This document shows, in pieces, positions 17,784-24,162 of a stretch of 64,000 bases of DNA. The notes beneath the pieces are model-generated. The model had not been told where the DNA came from and did no database searches. It saw nothing but the letters and a program-made list of their open reading frames with translations. Location: the NCBI GenBank assembly GCA_014946745.1, contig JADCRD010000002.1, positions 806,001 through 870,000 on the forward strand. The letters run 5' to 3'. Made by a program: the position numbers and the translations under genes. Source of the stretch: Lysobacterales bacterium (GTDB lineage Bacteria; Pseudomonadota; Gammaproteobacteria; Xanthomonadales; Xanthomonadaceae). Position 1 is the first letter of the stretch, and each line of letters opens with the position of its first letter.

Positions 17784-17868
17784 CTATGCGTTCAAGCGGA
17801 CCGCTGGGAGAGACTGCGGTGTTTCCTGATATTCGTTCGGCCAGCGGCCGCTTAACGCGGCGTTAGAT
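17778..17868 (+). other. attC site 1 (long type)
   Basis: Starts with GCCTAAC and ends with GTTAGAT, 91 bp. The arm GCGTTCAAGCGGACCGCTGG pairs with CCAGCGGCCGCTTAACGC except for one extra C and one extra A on the first arm, which correspond to the extrahelical G and T of the recombinogenic bottom strand. Closely similar to the sites at 19810 and 21620. Confidence 0.9.
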
Positions 17869-17871
17869 GCG

Positions 17872-18192
17872 ATGGCTGACTTTCTCGCTAGGTTGGATTC
17901 GCTCTCCGCTGAGTCACGTCGGAGTTTTTACGTGAGACTTTGGTACGAGCTCACTATTGCCGCACGAAGCATCTGGAGCGATCCGTCGCTCTCCGATAGC
18001 CAGAAACTCGAGGGGTTGAAGTGGCTCAACGAAATTCAGCACCGCGTTTGGCATGCATTTCAGGGATCGCCAGGCTACGAGCCTCGTCACCTAGCTGCTC
18101 GCTTGAGCAGTCACGTGGAGCAGGCGCCACAGATTCAAGCAGAGGTGGGCGGTTGCATAACGAGGGCTCTTGGCCAAACATCACGCACCTAA
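17872..18192 (+). CDS. Cassette gene 2: hypothetical protein
   Basis: 106 residues beginning MADFLARLDSLSAESRRSFY, starting 3 bp after attC 1 and ending with TAA inside the ACCTAAC core of attC 2. The sequence reads as an all-helical soluble protein (YELTIAARSIWSDPSLSDSQ; LKWLNEIQHRVWHAF). I do not recognise a characterised family, though similar short proteins seem common in integrons and near mobile DNA. Function not inferred. Confidence 0.75.
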   Translation: MADFLARLDSLSAESRRSFYVRLWYELTIAARSIWSDPSLSDSQKLEGLKWLNEIQHRVWHAFQGSPGYEPRHLAARLSSHVEQAPQIQAEVGGCITRALGQTSRT

Positions 18193-18259
18193 CTATTCGC
18201 TCAAGCGGACCAATCAATCGCTTCGCGATTGATGTGGCCGCTTCGCTCCAGCGTTAGCT
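18187..18259 (+). other. attC site 2 (short type)
   Basis: ACCTAAC to GTTAGCT, 73 bp. CGCTCAAGCGGACC pairs imperfectly with GGCCGCTTCGCTCCAGCG, and the centre CAATCAATCG-CTTCG-CGATTGATG forms a hairpin. Same family as the sites at 20724 and 22013. Confidence 0.88.
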
Positions 18260-18261
18260 TA

Positions 18262-18603
18262 ATGAGCATTTCTTCAGTGGGCTGGGAGTCGCTGGTTGCT
18301 ATTGTTCATTCGCTCGGTTTAGAGAGCTGTCTACTCGTGCGTGGTGAGGTTGAGCCATCCGAGTGGAGTAGGTTCTTGCTGATTCCTTCGCCGAGCTACA
18401 TAGAGGCAAATTGTGGGCCTGTGAAGCTTGAAGACATCGAGTGCCTTCTCATCAACCCAGTTCAAACCGTTCATCGCGGCATTCGGGTTGCGCCATCAAG
18501 GGTCGATCACAGCGCAAAGCTAGTCGAGCTGCTGTCGAAGGCTGGCGCAACTTCTGTGGTTGAAGGTGGCTGTTTCAAGGTTCTTGGTTTCGAGCGCAAA
18601 TGA
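18262..18603 (+). CDS. Cassette gene 3: hypothetical protein
   Basis: 113 residues starting MSISSVGWESLVAIVHSLGL, with the ATG 2 bp after attC 2. The alternating hydrophobic pattern (SCLLVRGEVEPSEWSRFLLI; ECLLINPVQTVHRG; GATSVVEGGCFKVLGFERK) suggests a small alpha/beta protein. No family recognised. Its own attC was split by the IS5-family insertion 20 bp downstream of the stop, so mobility of this cassette should now be impaired. Confidence 0.72.
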   Translation: MSISSVGWESLVAIVHSLGLESCLLVRGEVEPSEWSRFLLIPSPSYIEANCGPVKLEDIECLLINPVQTVHRGIRVAPSRVDHSAKLVELLSKAGATSVVEGGCFKVLGFERK

Positions 18604-18623
18604 GCCGTCTGACGCGCATGAAG

Positions 18624-18627
18624 CTAA
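18624..18627 (+). other. Left half of attC site 3, with target duplication CTAA
   Basis: CTAA immediately before the insertion sequence is repeated immediately after it (19810-19813). Joining the flanks restores GAAGCTAACTATGGGTTCAA, the start of a long-type attC. Confidence 0.85.
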
Positions 18628-19809
18628 GGAACCTCTGAACTAAGCCGCCACGCCGCTATCGATCGATTCGAAGCTGTTTTGGATCCCGCGTCGCTGCCTT
18701 GATCGTTTGAAGCTGATCGGGTTGCACCCGTCGAACCCCCGATTTTTTGCGACTCGGGGCGAAATCCCCGAGCCGCAGGCGGACTCATCCTGCCGCCGCC
18801 AATCGGCGGCGCGCCAGACTCAGGTTCGCCAGCGCAAACAGCACCTGCAGCTGGGTAGCGTTCTTGGCCAGGCCACGGTACCGCACCTTCGTGAATCCGA
18901 ACTGGCACTTCACCACCCGGAACGGGTGTTCGACGCGCGCCCGCATCTGCGCCTTCAGCTTTTCAAGCTTCTGCGTCGCATCCTTGAGCGCGCCCTCGAC
19001 CATGCGCTTGAGCGTGCCGCGCTTGGCGGCGACGTGCAGCATGGCCTTGCCCTCCACGTACTTCTCGGCGCCGGTGTAACCGGCGTCGGCATGCACGGTT
19101 TTCTCCTCGCCCGTCAGCAGCGCTCCGATCTGGGTGACGTCTGCAGTGTTGGCGGGCGTTGCCACCACCACCCGCACCAGGCCGGACTCGGAGTCCACGC
19201 CGATGTGGGCCTTCATGCCGAAGAACCACTGCTTGCCCTTCTTCGTCTGGTGCATCTCCGGATCACGCGTGCCGCTGCTGTTCTTGGTCGAACTCGGCGC
19301 GTGGATGATCGTGGCGTCCACGAGCGTGCCGGCGCGCATCTGCATGCCGCGCGCGGCCAGATGCGCGTTCACCGTCTGCAGGATCTTCGGCGCCAGCGCA
19401 TGCTTCTCAAGAAAGCGCCGGAACTTCAGGATGGTGGTCTCGTCCGGGATCGGATCGACGTTGAGTTGGAGTCCGGCAAAGCGCCGCATCGACTCGATCT
19501 CGTACAGCGCATCCTCCATCGCGGGATCGCTCAGCGCGTACCACTGCTGCAGGAAGTGAATTCGCAGCATGGCCTCCGGCGACATCGGCGGCCGGCCCGC
19601 CTTGCCACTCTTCGGGTAGTGTTCGGCGATCAGCGCCAGCAGCGGCTGCCACGGCACCACCTGCTCCATCTCGGACAGGAATCGCTCACGCCGCGTCTGC
19701 TTCTTCTTCGCGGTGTAGGCAAGGGAGTCAAAGGTCGTCTGCTTCATCGGACGAACAATCTGTGGCGATGCGGAATGGTAGCTGGCTACGGCGGTAAATC
19801 AAAGCTTCC
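18628..19809 (-). mobile_element. IS5-family insertion sequence, complete
   Basis: A 1,182-bp element with imperfect terminal inverted repeats: the left end begins GGAACCTCTGAACTAAGCCG, the right end (reverse complement) GGAAGCTTTGATTTACCGCC. It is flanked by the 4-bp direct repeat CTAA, the length and sequence expected for IS5-group targets. It contains one intact transposase on the minus strand. It lies in the left core of an attC, opposite to the direction of the cassettes. Confidence 0.92.
18785..19747 (-). CDS. IS5-family transposase
   Basis: 320 residues, full length for the IS5 group. The N-terminus MKQTTFDSLAYTAKKKQTRR and the following VVPWQPLLALIAEHYPKSGK and GRPPMSPEAMLRIHFLQQWY are the family's DNA-binding region. 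The DDE domain shows the first Asp in GTLVDATIIHAPSS, the second in VHADAGYTGAEKY and the catalytic Glu in RARVEHPFRVVKCQFGF (the Y-R-E-like signature). The reading frame is uninterrupted, so the element is probably still active or recently inserted. Confidence 0.95.
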   Translation of the reverse strand: MKQTTFDSLAYTAKKKQTRRERFLSEMEQVVPWQPLLALIAEHYPKSGKAGRPPMSPEAMLRIHFLQQWYALSDPAMEDALYEIESMRRFAGLQLNVDPIPDETTILKFRRFLEKHALAPKILQTVNAHLAARGMQMRAGTLVDATIIHAPSSTKNSSGTRDPEMHQTKKGKQWFFGMKAHIGVDSESGLVRVVVATPANTADVTQIGALLTGEEKTVHADAGYTGAEKYVEGKAMLHVAAKRGTLKRMVEGALKDATQKLEKLKAQMRARVEHPFRVVKCQFGFTKVRYRGLAKNATQLQVLFALANLSLARRRLAAAG

Positions 19810-19898
19810 CTAACTATGGGTTCAAGCGGACCGCTGGGAGAGAATTCGATGCATCCCGATGCGTGGTCGCGCCGCGGCCGCTTGACGCGGCGTTAGAG
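19810..19898 (+). other. Right part of attC site 3 (long type), interrupted by IS5
   Basis: Begins CTAACTATGGGTTCAAGCGG and ends with the GTTAGAG core. GTTCAAGCGGACCGC pairs with GCGGCCGCTTGACGC. The first bases of the core lie on the other side of the insertion sequence. Confidence 0.85.
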
Positions 19899-19905
19899 GG
19901 ATGAC

Positions 19906-20433
19906 ATGAATCCGCCGTGGCAAAACGTAAAGCACCTTTTCCAAATAGACGACGGAATGCTTCCTGATATATACGTCGAGAATCTCACTGTTGAGCAAAC
20001 TGTGGTGGCTTATGAGTGGGTAATGGGTCAGTGCTCCATTGCCAACTCTCCTACGTTGTGGAGCATTGAAAAGGAGATGGATATTCCGATTCGGGATGTT
20101 CAGTATCCAGCCAGGGAGTTTGCCGCCGGGAAGGCAGGAACATTTAGGCACTGCTTGTCGGGCCTATGTGTCAGTGGCGTGGAACTGCCCCAATTATCCG
20201 TAAGCATCGAGAATGGTGGAATTTCCTTCGACTAGAGAGCGGGTAATGGTTGGAATGAGAAGACCGTCCTCGCCTTGTTCGAGTTTCTGCATCAATTAAA
20301 GACTCTCTTTCCCAATGCCCGAATATTCCAAGCGCACGAGGGTGGCTATTCAACGCCCAACACTGAGTTTGCGGAGGCGCTGCTCAAGTTTGAGCCGCCG
20401 CCCTCTAACCACCCGTTGCAGACGACGTCCTGA
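19906..20433 (+). pseudogene. Cassette gene 4: hypothetical protein interrupted by an in-frame TAG
   Basis: The frame from ATG 19906 (MNPPWQNVKHLFQIDDGMLP) runs 109 codons to TAG 20233-20235 after GISFD. It then continues in the same frame for 65 sense codons (RAGNGWNEKTVLALFEFLHQ ... AHEGGYSTPNTEFAEAL) to TGA 20431. The continuation has ordinary protein composition, unlike random sequence. A single change from a Tyr codon would explain the stop. The full product would be about 175 residues of unknown function. Alternatively the 109-residue protein is functional alone, or the stop is a sequencing error. Confidence 0.65.
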
Positions 20434-20485
20434 CATTCGCATAAAAACCGCAGATATCAGGGCGGCTCTGAACTCAACGTTAGGT
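20403..20485 (+). other. attC site 4 (divergent type)
   Basis: CTCTAAC to GTTAGGT, 83 bp. The left arm GTTGCAGACGACGTCC pairs imperfectly with GGCGGCTCTGAAC on the right arm, with one extra G. Its arms differ from those of the other sites in the array. Confidence 0.65.
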
Positions 20486-20490
20486 TCAGC

Positions 20491-20703
20491 ATGAGAGTTC
20501 CACGCGATTTCCTACAGAGAGATCCGGCTGAACAGAGATCAATCTGTTCGGACACGTGGTGTTCTCGGTGTAGTCAGGCCGATTTAGGTCTTCGCACTCC
20601 CGTTGAGTTTGAGGAGGGCGGTCGCATTTTTGTGGAGGGTGCTTGTGCCAAATGCGGCGGCAGTGTGGTTACAGAGCTCCGAGAGGTTCGCTCCGATGAC
20701 TAG
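20491..20703 (+). CDS. Cassette gene 5: small Cys-rich (zinc-ribbon-like) protein
   Basis: 70 residues starting MRVPRDFLQRDPAEQRSICS, 5 bp after the attC 4 core. Two cysteine pairs, CSDTWCSRC and CAKCGG about 25 residues apart, suggest a zinc ribbon. An acidic stretch (VEFEEGGRIFVEGA) lies between them. No family assigned. Confidence 0.65.
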   Translation: MRVPRDFLQRDPAEQRSICSDTWCSRCSQADLGLRTPVEFEEGGRIFVEGACAKCGGSVVTELREVRSDD

Positions 20704-20723
20704 CTTTGTTTTGGGCTTCTTGC

Positions 20724-20796
20724 ACCTAACCATTCACTCAAGCGGACCGATCAAACGCTTTGCGATTGATGCTGCCGCTTAGCTCAGGCGTTGGGT
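20724..20796 (+). other. attC site 5 (short type)
   Basis: ACCTAAC to GTTGGGT, 73 bp. ACTCAAGCGGACCGATCAAA faces TTTGCGATTGATGCTGCCGC and CTTAGCTCAGGCG. Same layout as the site at 18187. Confidence 0.87.
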
Positions 20797-20840
20797 GGCC
20801 AAGTAAACGTATCGCAGCCTTGGAGATTCAAGTGGCAACC

Positions 20841-21605
20841 ATGTCCTTCGCCGATGCTGCAGAGAAGCTCTTGCGCGACGCCGGCAAGCCGATGACGCAC
20901 AAGGAACTCGCGGCTGCTGCCCTGAAGCAGAAACTAGTCGCAACTGAGTCGGAGACCCCCGACATCAACATGCATGTCTCGATTCGAGTCGAGATGAAAA
21001 GGCGCGAAGCTAGGGGGCAACCGCAGCGCTTCGTCTTCCTAGGAAACGGCCTTTTCAGCCTAATCGACCTCGTTGCAGGAAAGCCGACGCAGAAGACGAA
21101 GTCAGCCCTTGAGCAGGTTAGGGACTCTCGAGCAGATGCGGCGCAAGAACTCTACGAACGATTAATTTCTGCGAACAACGGGCCGAACTTTGAAGTTATG
21201 GTGGCCGATCTTCTAGTTGCCCTTGGTTACCAGGACGTACAGGTTATTGGCGGAAAGGACGATCAAGGCGTCGACATCATTTGCGAGAAGCGAGACGGCA
21301 TTCTCACCAATCGCATCGCTGTACAGTGCAAGTGCAAGAACCTCAGGCAGCTCGTTGGCCCGAAAGACGTCAGCACTCTCCGCGATAACCTATCCACTTA
21401 TCAGGCACAACAGGGAATCATCGTTACAACGAGCCGCCTAAACGACGTGGCGAAGACGAAAGCGAAAGAGGCAGCAAAAGAAGTCATTCACTATATCGAG
21501 CACGAACAGTTGCTCGATCTGTTTGTCGAGTACAGCATAGGCATCCGAAGCGAGGCACTAAAGTTCTACCAGCTCGATGTGTCGTCGTACGACTTTCTCA
21601 AGTAG
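20841..21605 (+). CDS. Cassette gene 6: Mrr-type restriction endonuclease with N-terminal HARE-HTH domain
   Basis: 254 residues from ATG 20841 (MSFADAAEKLLRDAGKPMTH), preferred to the ATG at 20760 that lies inside attC 5. Residues 1-77 look like a HARE-HTH winged helix (MTHKELAAAAL; FVFLGNGLFSLIDL). Residues ~112-170 are an Mrr_cat domain: NFEVMVADLLVALGYQDVQV, catalytic Asp in DDQGVDIICEKRDG and Q-x-K in RIAVQCKCKN. IIVTTSRLNDVAKTKAKEAA and a helical tail follow. Mrr-type enzymes cut modified DNA, so it is a candidate defence cassette. There is no adjacent methyltransferase, consistent with a type IV enzyme. It is the largest gene in the array. Confidence 0.85.
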   Translation: MSFADAAEKLLRDAGKPMTHKELAAAALKQKLVATESETPDINMHVSIRVEMKRREARGQPQRFVFLGNGLFSLIDLVAGKPTQKTKSALEQVRDSRADAAQELYERLISANNGPNFEVMVADLLVALGYQDVQVIGGKDDQGVDIICEKRDGILTNRIAVQCKCKNLRQLVGPKDVSTLRDNLSTYQAQQGIIVTTSRLNDVAKTKAKEAAKEVIHYIEHEQLLDLFVEYSIGIRSEALKFYQLDVSSYDFLK

Positions 21606-21619
21606 CACCTCACTAGGCC

Positions 21620-21710
21620 GCCCAACTATGCGTTCAAGCGGACCGCGGGGAGAGGCTGTAGTGTCTCCTGATGTTGTATCGGCCCGCGGCCGCTTAACGC
21701 GGCGTTAGGC
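21620..21710 (+). other. attC site 6 (long type)
   Basis: GCCCAAC to GTTAGGC, 91 bp. GCGTTCAAGCGGACCGCGGG pairs with CCCGCGGCCGCTTAACGC apart from one extra C and one extra A. Near-identical in layout to attC 1. Confidence 0.9.
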
Positions 21711-21715
21711 GCTAT

Positions 21716-21997
21716 GTGAATCCGAGCTACCTCGTCTCTCAACTAAGGGCTAGTGCCTCGGAGCTTCCTTCCGATGTGAGGGCTCGTGACGTTGTTTTGG
21801 CGGCTCTCGCTTGGCCAACGCAAGGCTGGATCGCACCTGCGTTGGATTGGCTTGAGGCTGATGTGGCACTAGATGAAGAGATTGCGAGGGAGCTTGAGCG
21901 CGTCGCGGCCATCGGCGCCTATTCGCAGCAACTTCGTCACCGTGCTTTTCGGCTGGCCAAGCGTTGGCGTCGAAGCCCCGGTGGCTCCTGCCCTTGA
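21716..21997 (+). CDS. Cassette gene 7: hypothetical protein
   Basis: 93 residues. The frame opens with GTG at 21716 (VNPSYLVSQLRASASELPSD), because the ATG two bases earlier is followed at once by TGA. Composition is helical (ARDVVLAALAWPTQGWIAPA; LDEEIARELERVAAIGAYSQ), ending in a basic tail. The start is 5 bp after the attC 6 core, as for its neighbours. No family recognised. Confidence 0.6.
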   Translation: MNPSYLVSQLRASASELPSDVRARDVVLAALAWPTQGWIAPALDWLEADVALDEEIARELERVAAIGAYSQQLRHRAFRLAKRWRRSPGGSCP

Positions 21998-22012
21998 GTC
22001 ATGCAAAACTAC

Positions 22013-22085
22013 GCCTAACAATTCGCTCAAGCGGACCAATCAATCGGTTCGCGATTGATTTGGCCGCTTAGCTCAGGCGTTAGGG
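22013..22085 (+). other. attC site 7 (short type)
   Basis: GCCTAAC to GTTAGGG, 73 bp. CGCTCAAGCGGACCAATCAA faces TTGATTTGGCCGCTTAGCTC. Last clear attC of the array. Confidence 0.88.
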
Positions 22086-22088
22086 GCG

Positions 22089-22676
22089 ATGATCAGACCG
22101 TGTTGGCATGCCGTAGCCCTTGTTCTCACAGTGGCCTGTGTATCCGATTCATTTGGATCGCCTCCTAAGCCTCCTGCTTCGCAAGAAGAGTTGCGGCTTC
22201 ACGCACTCGCCGCGGGTGCCGGGGGGTGTGAGGACATTCGCAAAGTCCGCTCGCTTCCAAGCAAACCCGGCATGCTCGGTAGCGACCCAGCCTACAATCG
22301 CATTGTCGGTCACGCGGCTGAGTACCGGCGTTGTTTGATCGTTGCTCTTTCGGATTCCTCGCCGGCCGACAACGTCCATATTGGTAGAGGACTCCATGCG
22401 GAAACGGTGGCAGATGTTGCTTACGCGATTCTCGTAGATGCAGGGGTTCTAGCGTGGGGAGTATGCGTGCCCGCTGAGATTCTCGACTCCCCGGTGGGGT
22501 CTTCAGCGTTCTATGCTTGGCTGCGTACTCCTCAGCACCGCCAGGAGTGGAGTCAATGCATCTTGCACCAAGCTGGCAACCCACTATGCGTTCGAGAGAA
22601 CCGCGGGGATAGCGCAGAATGTTTCTTGACACCCGTTGAGCCCGAGGCCTTTCCAAACGCCGTGAAGTCCCAATGA
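22089..22676 (+). CDS. Cassette gene 8a: exported hypothetical protein
   Basis: 195 residues, ATG 3 bp after attC 7. The N-terminus MIRPCWHAVALVLTVACVSD is a signal sequence, possibly lipoprotein-like (VACVS). The mature part has several cysteines (GGCEDIRK; RRCLIVAL; SQCILHQAGNPLCVRE; AECFL) compatible with periplasmic disulfides. No family recognised. It overlaps the next gene by 4 bp (ATGA), so this cassette carries two coupled genes, unlike the single-gene cassettes upstream. Confidence 0.7.
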   Translation: MIRPCWHAVALVLTVACVSDSFGSPPKPPASQEELRLHALAAGAGGCEDIRKVRSLPSKPGMLGSDPAYNRIVGHAAEYRRCLIVALSDSSPADNVHIGRGLHAETVADVAYAILVDAGVLAWGVCVPAEILDSPVGSSAFYAWLRTPQHRQEWSQCILHQAGNPLCVRENRGDSAECFLTPVEPEAFPNAVKSQ

Positions 22677-23047
22677 ACTCTCGCGCAGTAGTGACCACAA
22701 TTGCATTCATCGGGAGTCTGATCGCGGTCGTGATCGGGGCGGGCTGGCTTTGGTTTGCTGTCGAGGCGTTCTCGCCGCTCGATAAGAATCTGGCAGGCAC
22801 CTACGCACCGGCTTTCACCAAAGTCGTAATGGATTCAGCGCCATCGTTCCCGATTTACATGGCCATGTTAGGAGTGCTATCTGCGGTTTGCGCGGTCTAC
22901 TTGTGGCGCTCCCGCCGACCCGCCGAGACCAAGTCGTTCTGGGTATCTGTTCTTGCCACTTTCAACATGTTTGTCGCTGGGCAGTTCCCTCTCGCATTGC
23001 TGATTGGCTACTTTTTGCTCCCCAGGGCCGTGACACTGGCGGCCTGA
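22673..23047 (+). CDS. Cassette gene 8b: small membrane protein
   Basis: 124 residues with three hydrophobic helices (VTTIAFIGSLIAVVIGAGWL; FPIYMAMLGVLSAVCAVYLW; FNMFVAGQFPLALLIGYFLL), so an inner-membrane protein. It is translationally coupled to the exported protein 8a (ATGA at 22673), which suggests the pair works together at the envelope. No family recognised. Confidence 0.68.
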   Translation: MNSRAVVTTIAFIGSLIAVVIGAGWLWFAVEAFSPLDKNLAGTYAPAFTKVVMDSAPSFPIYMAMLGVLSAVCAVYLWRSRRPAETKSFWVSVLATFNMFVAGQFPLALLIGYFLLPRAVTLAA

Positions 23048-23100
23048 TTCATTATCCAAGCCGGCATCCCACGGAGCGGCTGAACTCAAGGCGCAAGAAG
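23048..23100 (+). other. Possible decayed attC at the end of the array
   Basis: GAGCGGCTGAACTCAAGG resembles the right arm of attC 4 (GGCGGCTCTGAACTCAACG), but the GTTRRRY core is missing. This may be a degenerate attC that no longer recombines, or a chance similarity. Confidence 0.3.
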
Positions 23101-23105
23101 ACACC

Positions 23106-23396
23106 ATGACTTCGCCAAACAAGATCGTGCTTAATTCCGTTCGAGGCTATGCACCTGAGCTGGACGATCTCGTTGTCGGCTGGATTCGAGATGGCGTAAT
23201 CTTCTTTGGGGTGGTCGGCGTTGAGGCTGCGAAGATTGAGTCCATTATTGATGAGCTGTGCGTGGGCGATGGATCTCAGCCCTATTCGATGCTCACGGCT
23301 TCCCATGGCCCTAATGAGACGCTTCAAGACGCACTGTTCCTCGCCGAACAACTCACCAAAGAATTTGCAGGCCCCGTTGCAGTCATAGAGTTTTAG
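23106..23396 (+). CDS. Hypothetical protein (small alpha/beta)
   Basis: 96 residues starting MTSPNKIVLNSVRGYAPELD. VVGWIRDGVIFFGVVGVEAAKIESIIDEL followed by GDGSQPYSMLTASHGPNET suggests a small alpha/beta domain of a widespread uncharacterised family often found as single small genes near mobile DNA. GC is low like the cassettes, yet no attC follows, so it could be a cassette that lost its site. Function not inferred. Confidence 0.65.
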   Translation: MTSPNKIVLNSVRGYAPELDDLVVGWIRDGVIFFGVVGVEAAKIESIIDELCVGDGSQPYSMLTASHGPNETLQDALFLAEQLTKEFAGPVAVIEF

Positions 23397-23597
23397 TCGT
23401 GCGAGTTAGCGGGGTCATGCACGAGCTCGGTCAGGTCCATCGAAGCAGCATCGCGCTGCCGCAGGCGGTCAATTTGGCCGAGGGTGCTGCGAGGCTCGGC
23501 CTGACCCCAAAGCTGCGTTCGTGTGTTCTTCGCAGGAAATCGAATTTGCCCAATGGTTTCGTTGTCCGTATTGCCTATCCAACGAGGTGAAACGAGC

Positions 23598-23924
23598 ATG
23601 ATTCAGCCGCAGGCGTGGAAGGTCTTCGGTAGTCACATCCATCAGGATTTCTTGCTGGATTATCCGCAATTCTTCGAGGGCTTGAGCATGGTTTACAAAT
23701 GCTTAAAAGAACCAGAGCAGCGCGCCTTGCTCGCGTACGTTACCCAGCTGGCTAATGAGAATATTGATGCCTCAGTCAAGGCGAAAGCATGGGATGAATC
23801 TGGTAGCGAGATCTTGATCGCCGTGAGTCAAGTAGACGAGTTTCTGCTCCAAGTGCTAGCTGCGCTCAAAGCGGCTGAACGTGAGAGCGGAGCCCAGGGT
23901 CAGAGAGCCCAGGGTCAGGCCTAG
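23598..23924 (+). CDS. Hypothetical protein, possibly CdiI-like immunity protein
   Basis: 108 residues from ATG 23598 (MIQPQAWKVFGSHIHQDFLL). The motif FGSHIHQDFLLDYPQFFEGL resembles the Y-F-H-Q-D-W element of contact-dependent-inhibition immunity proteins, but the rest is not diagnostic. The C-terminus SGAQGQRAQGQA comes from a short tandem duplication of AGCCCAGGGTCAG. No toxin gene is adjacent, so it may be an orphan immunity gene. About 200 bp before it (23397-23597) I see no gene. Confidence 0.5.
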   Translation: MIQPQAWKVFGSHIHQDFLLDYPQFFEGLSMVYKCLKEPEQRALLAYVTQLANENIDASVKAKAWDESGSEILIAVSQVDEFLLQVLAALKAAERESGAQGQRAQGQA

Positions 23925-24162
23925 CTTCGCAGCAACGGCGCGGGTTCTCCGGTAGGCGACCGCCCGACGCGACTCTGTTATCCCTGAAGCCTCTTCGCGT
24001 CGCCCCCGACTGCTGATCGGCCCGCCCTGGGTGATCGACAAACGGATGCGGCTGCGCATCGCATCGTAGGGGCAGCGCGCTGCCGGCTTGCCATCGAGGG
24101 CTGAAGGCCGCGCCGTGGGCGCTGCTATCCTGTCGCCCCTCCGTTGCGAATGTTCACTTTCC

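Larger units (their letters stand above)
17297..23105 (+). mobile_element. Integron-type gene cassette array without visible integrase (CALIN-like), IS5-interrupted
   Basis: Eight small genes or gene pairs, all on the plus strand, separated by structured sites that begin with a [GA]-Y-Y-[CT]-AAC core and end with GTT[AG]GRY. GC content and codon use are clearly lower than in the flanks. Seven attC sites are recognisable (17778, 18187, the interrupted one at 18624/19810, 20403, 20724, 21620, 22013). Arms pair as TTCAAGCGGACC or CTCAAGCGGACC against GGCCGCTTAAC/GGCCGCTTAGC, leaving unpaired bases on one arm as in true attC. An initial GTTAGGC at 17297-17303 may be the attI junction. No intI is visible nearby. 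Confidence 0.88.

Noticed and set aside
23397-23597. 63-residue frame between two small genes
   Set aside because: Weak start, overlapping frames on the other strand, no convincing protein composition.
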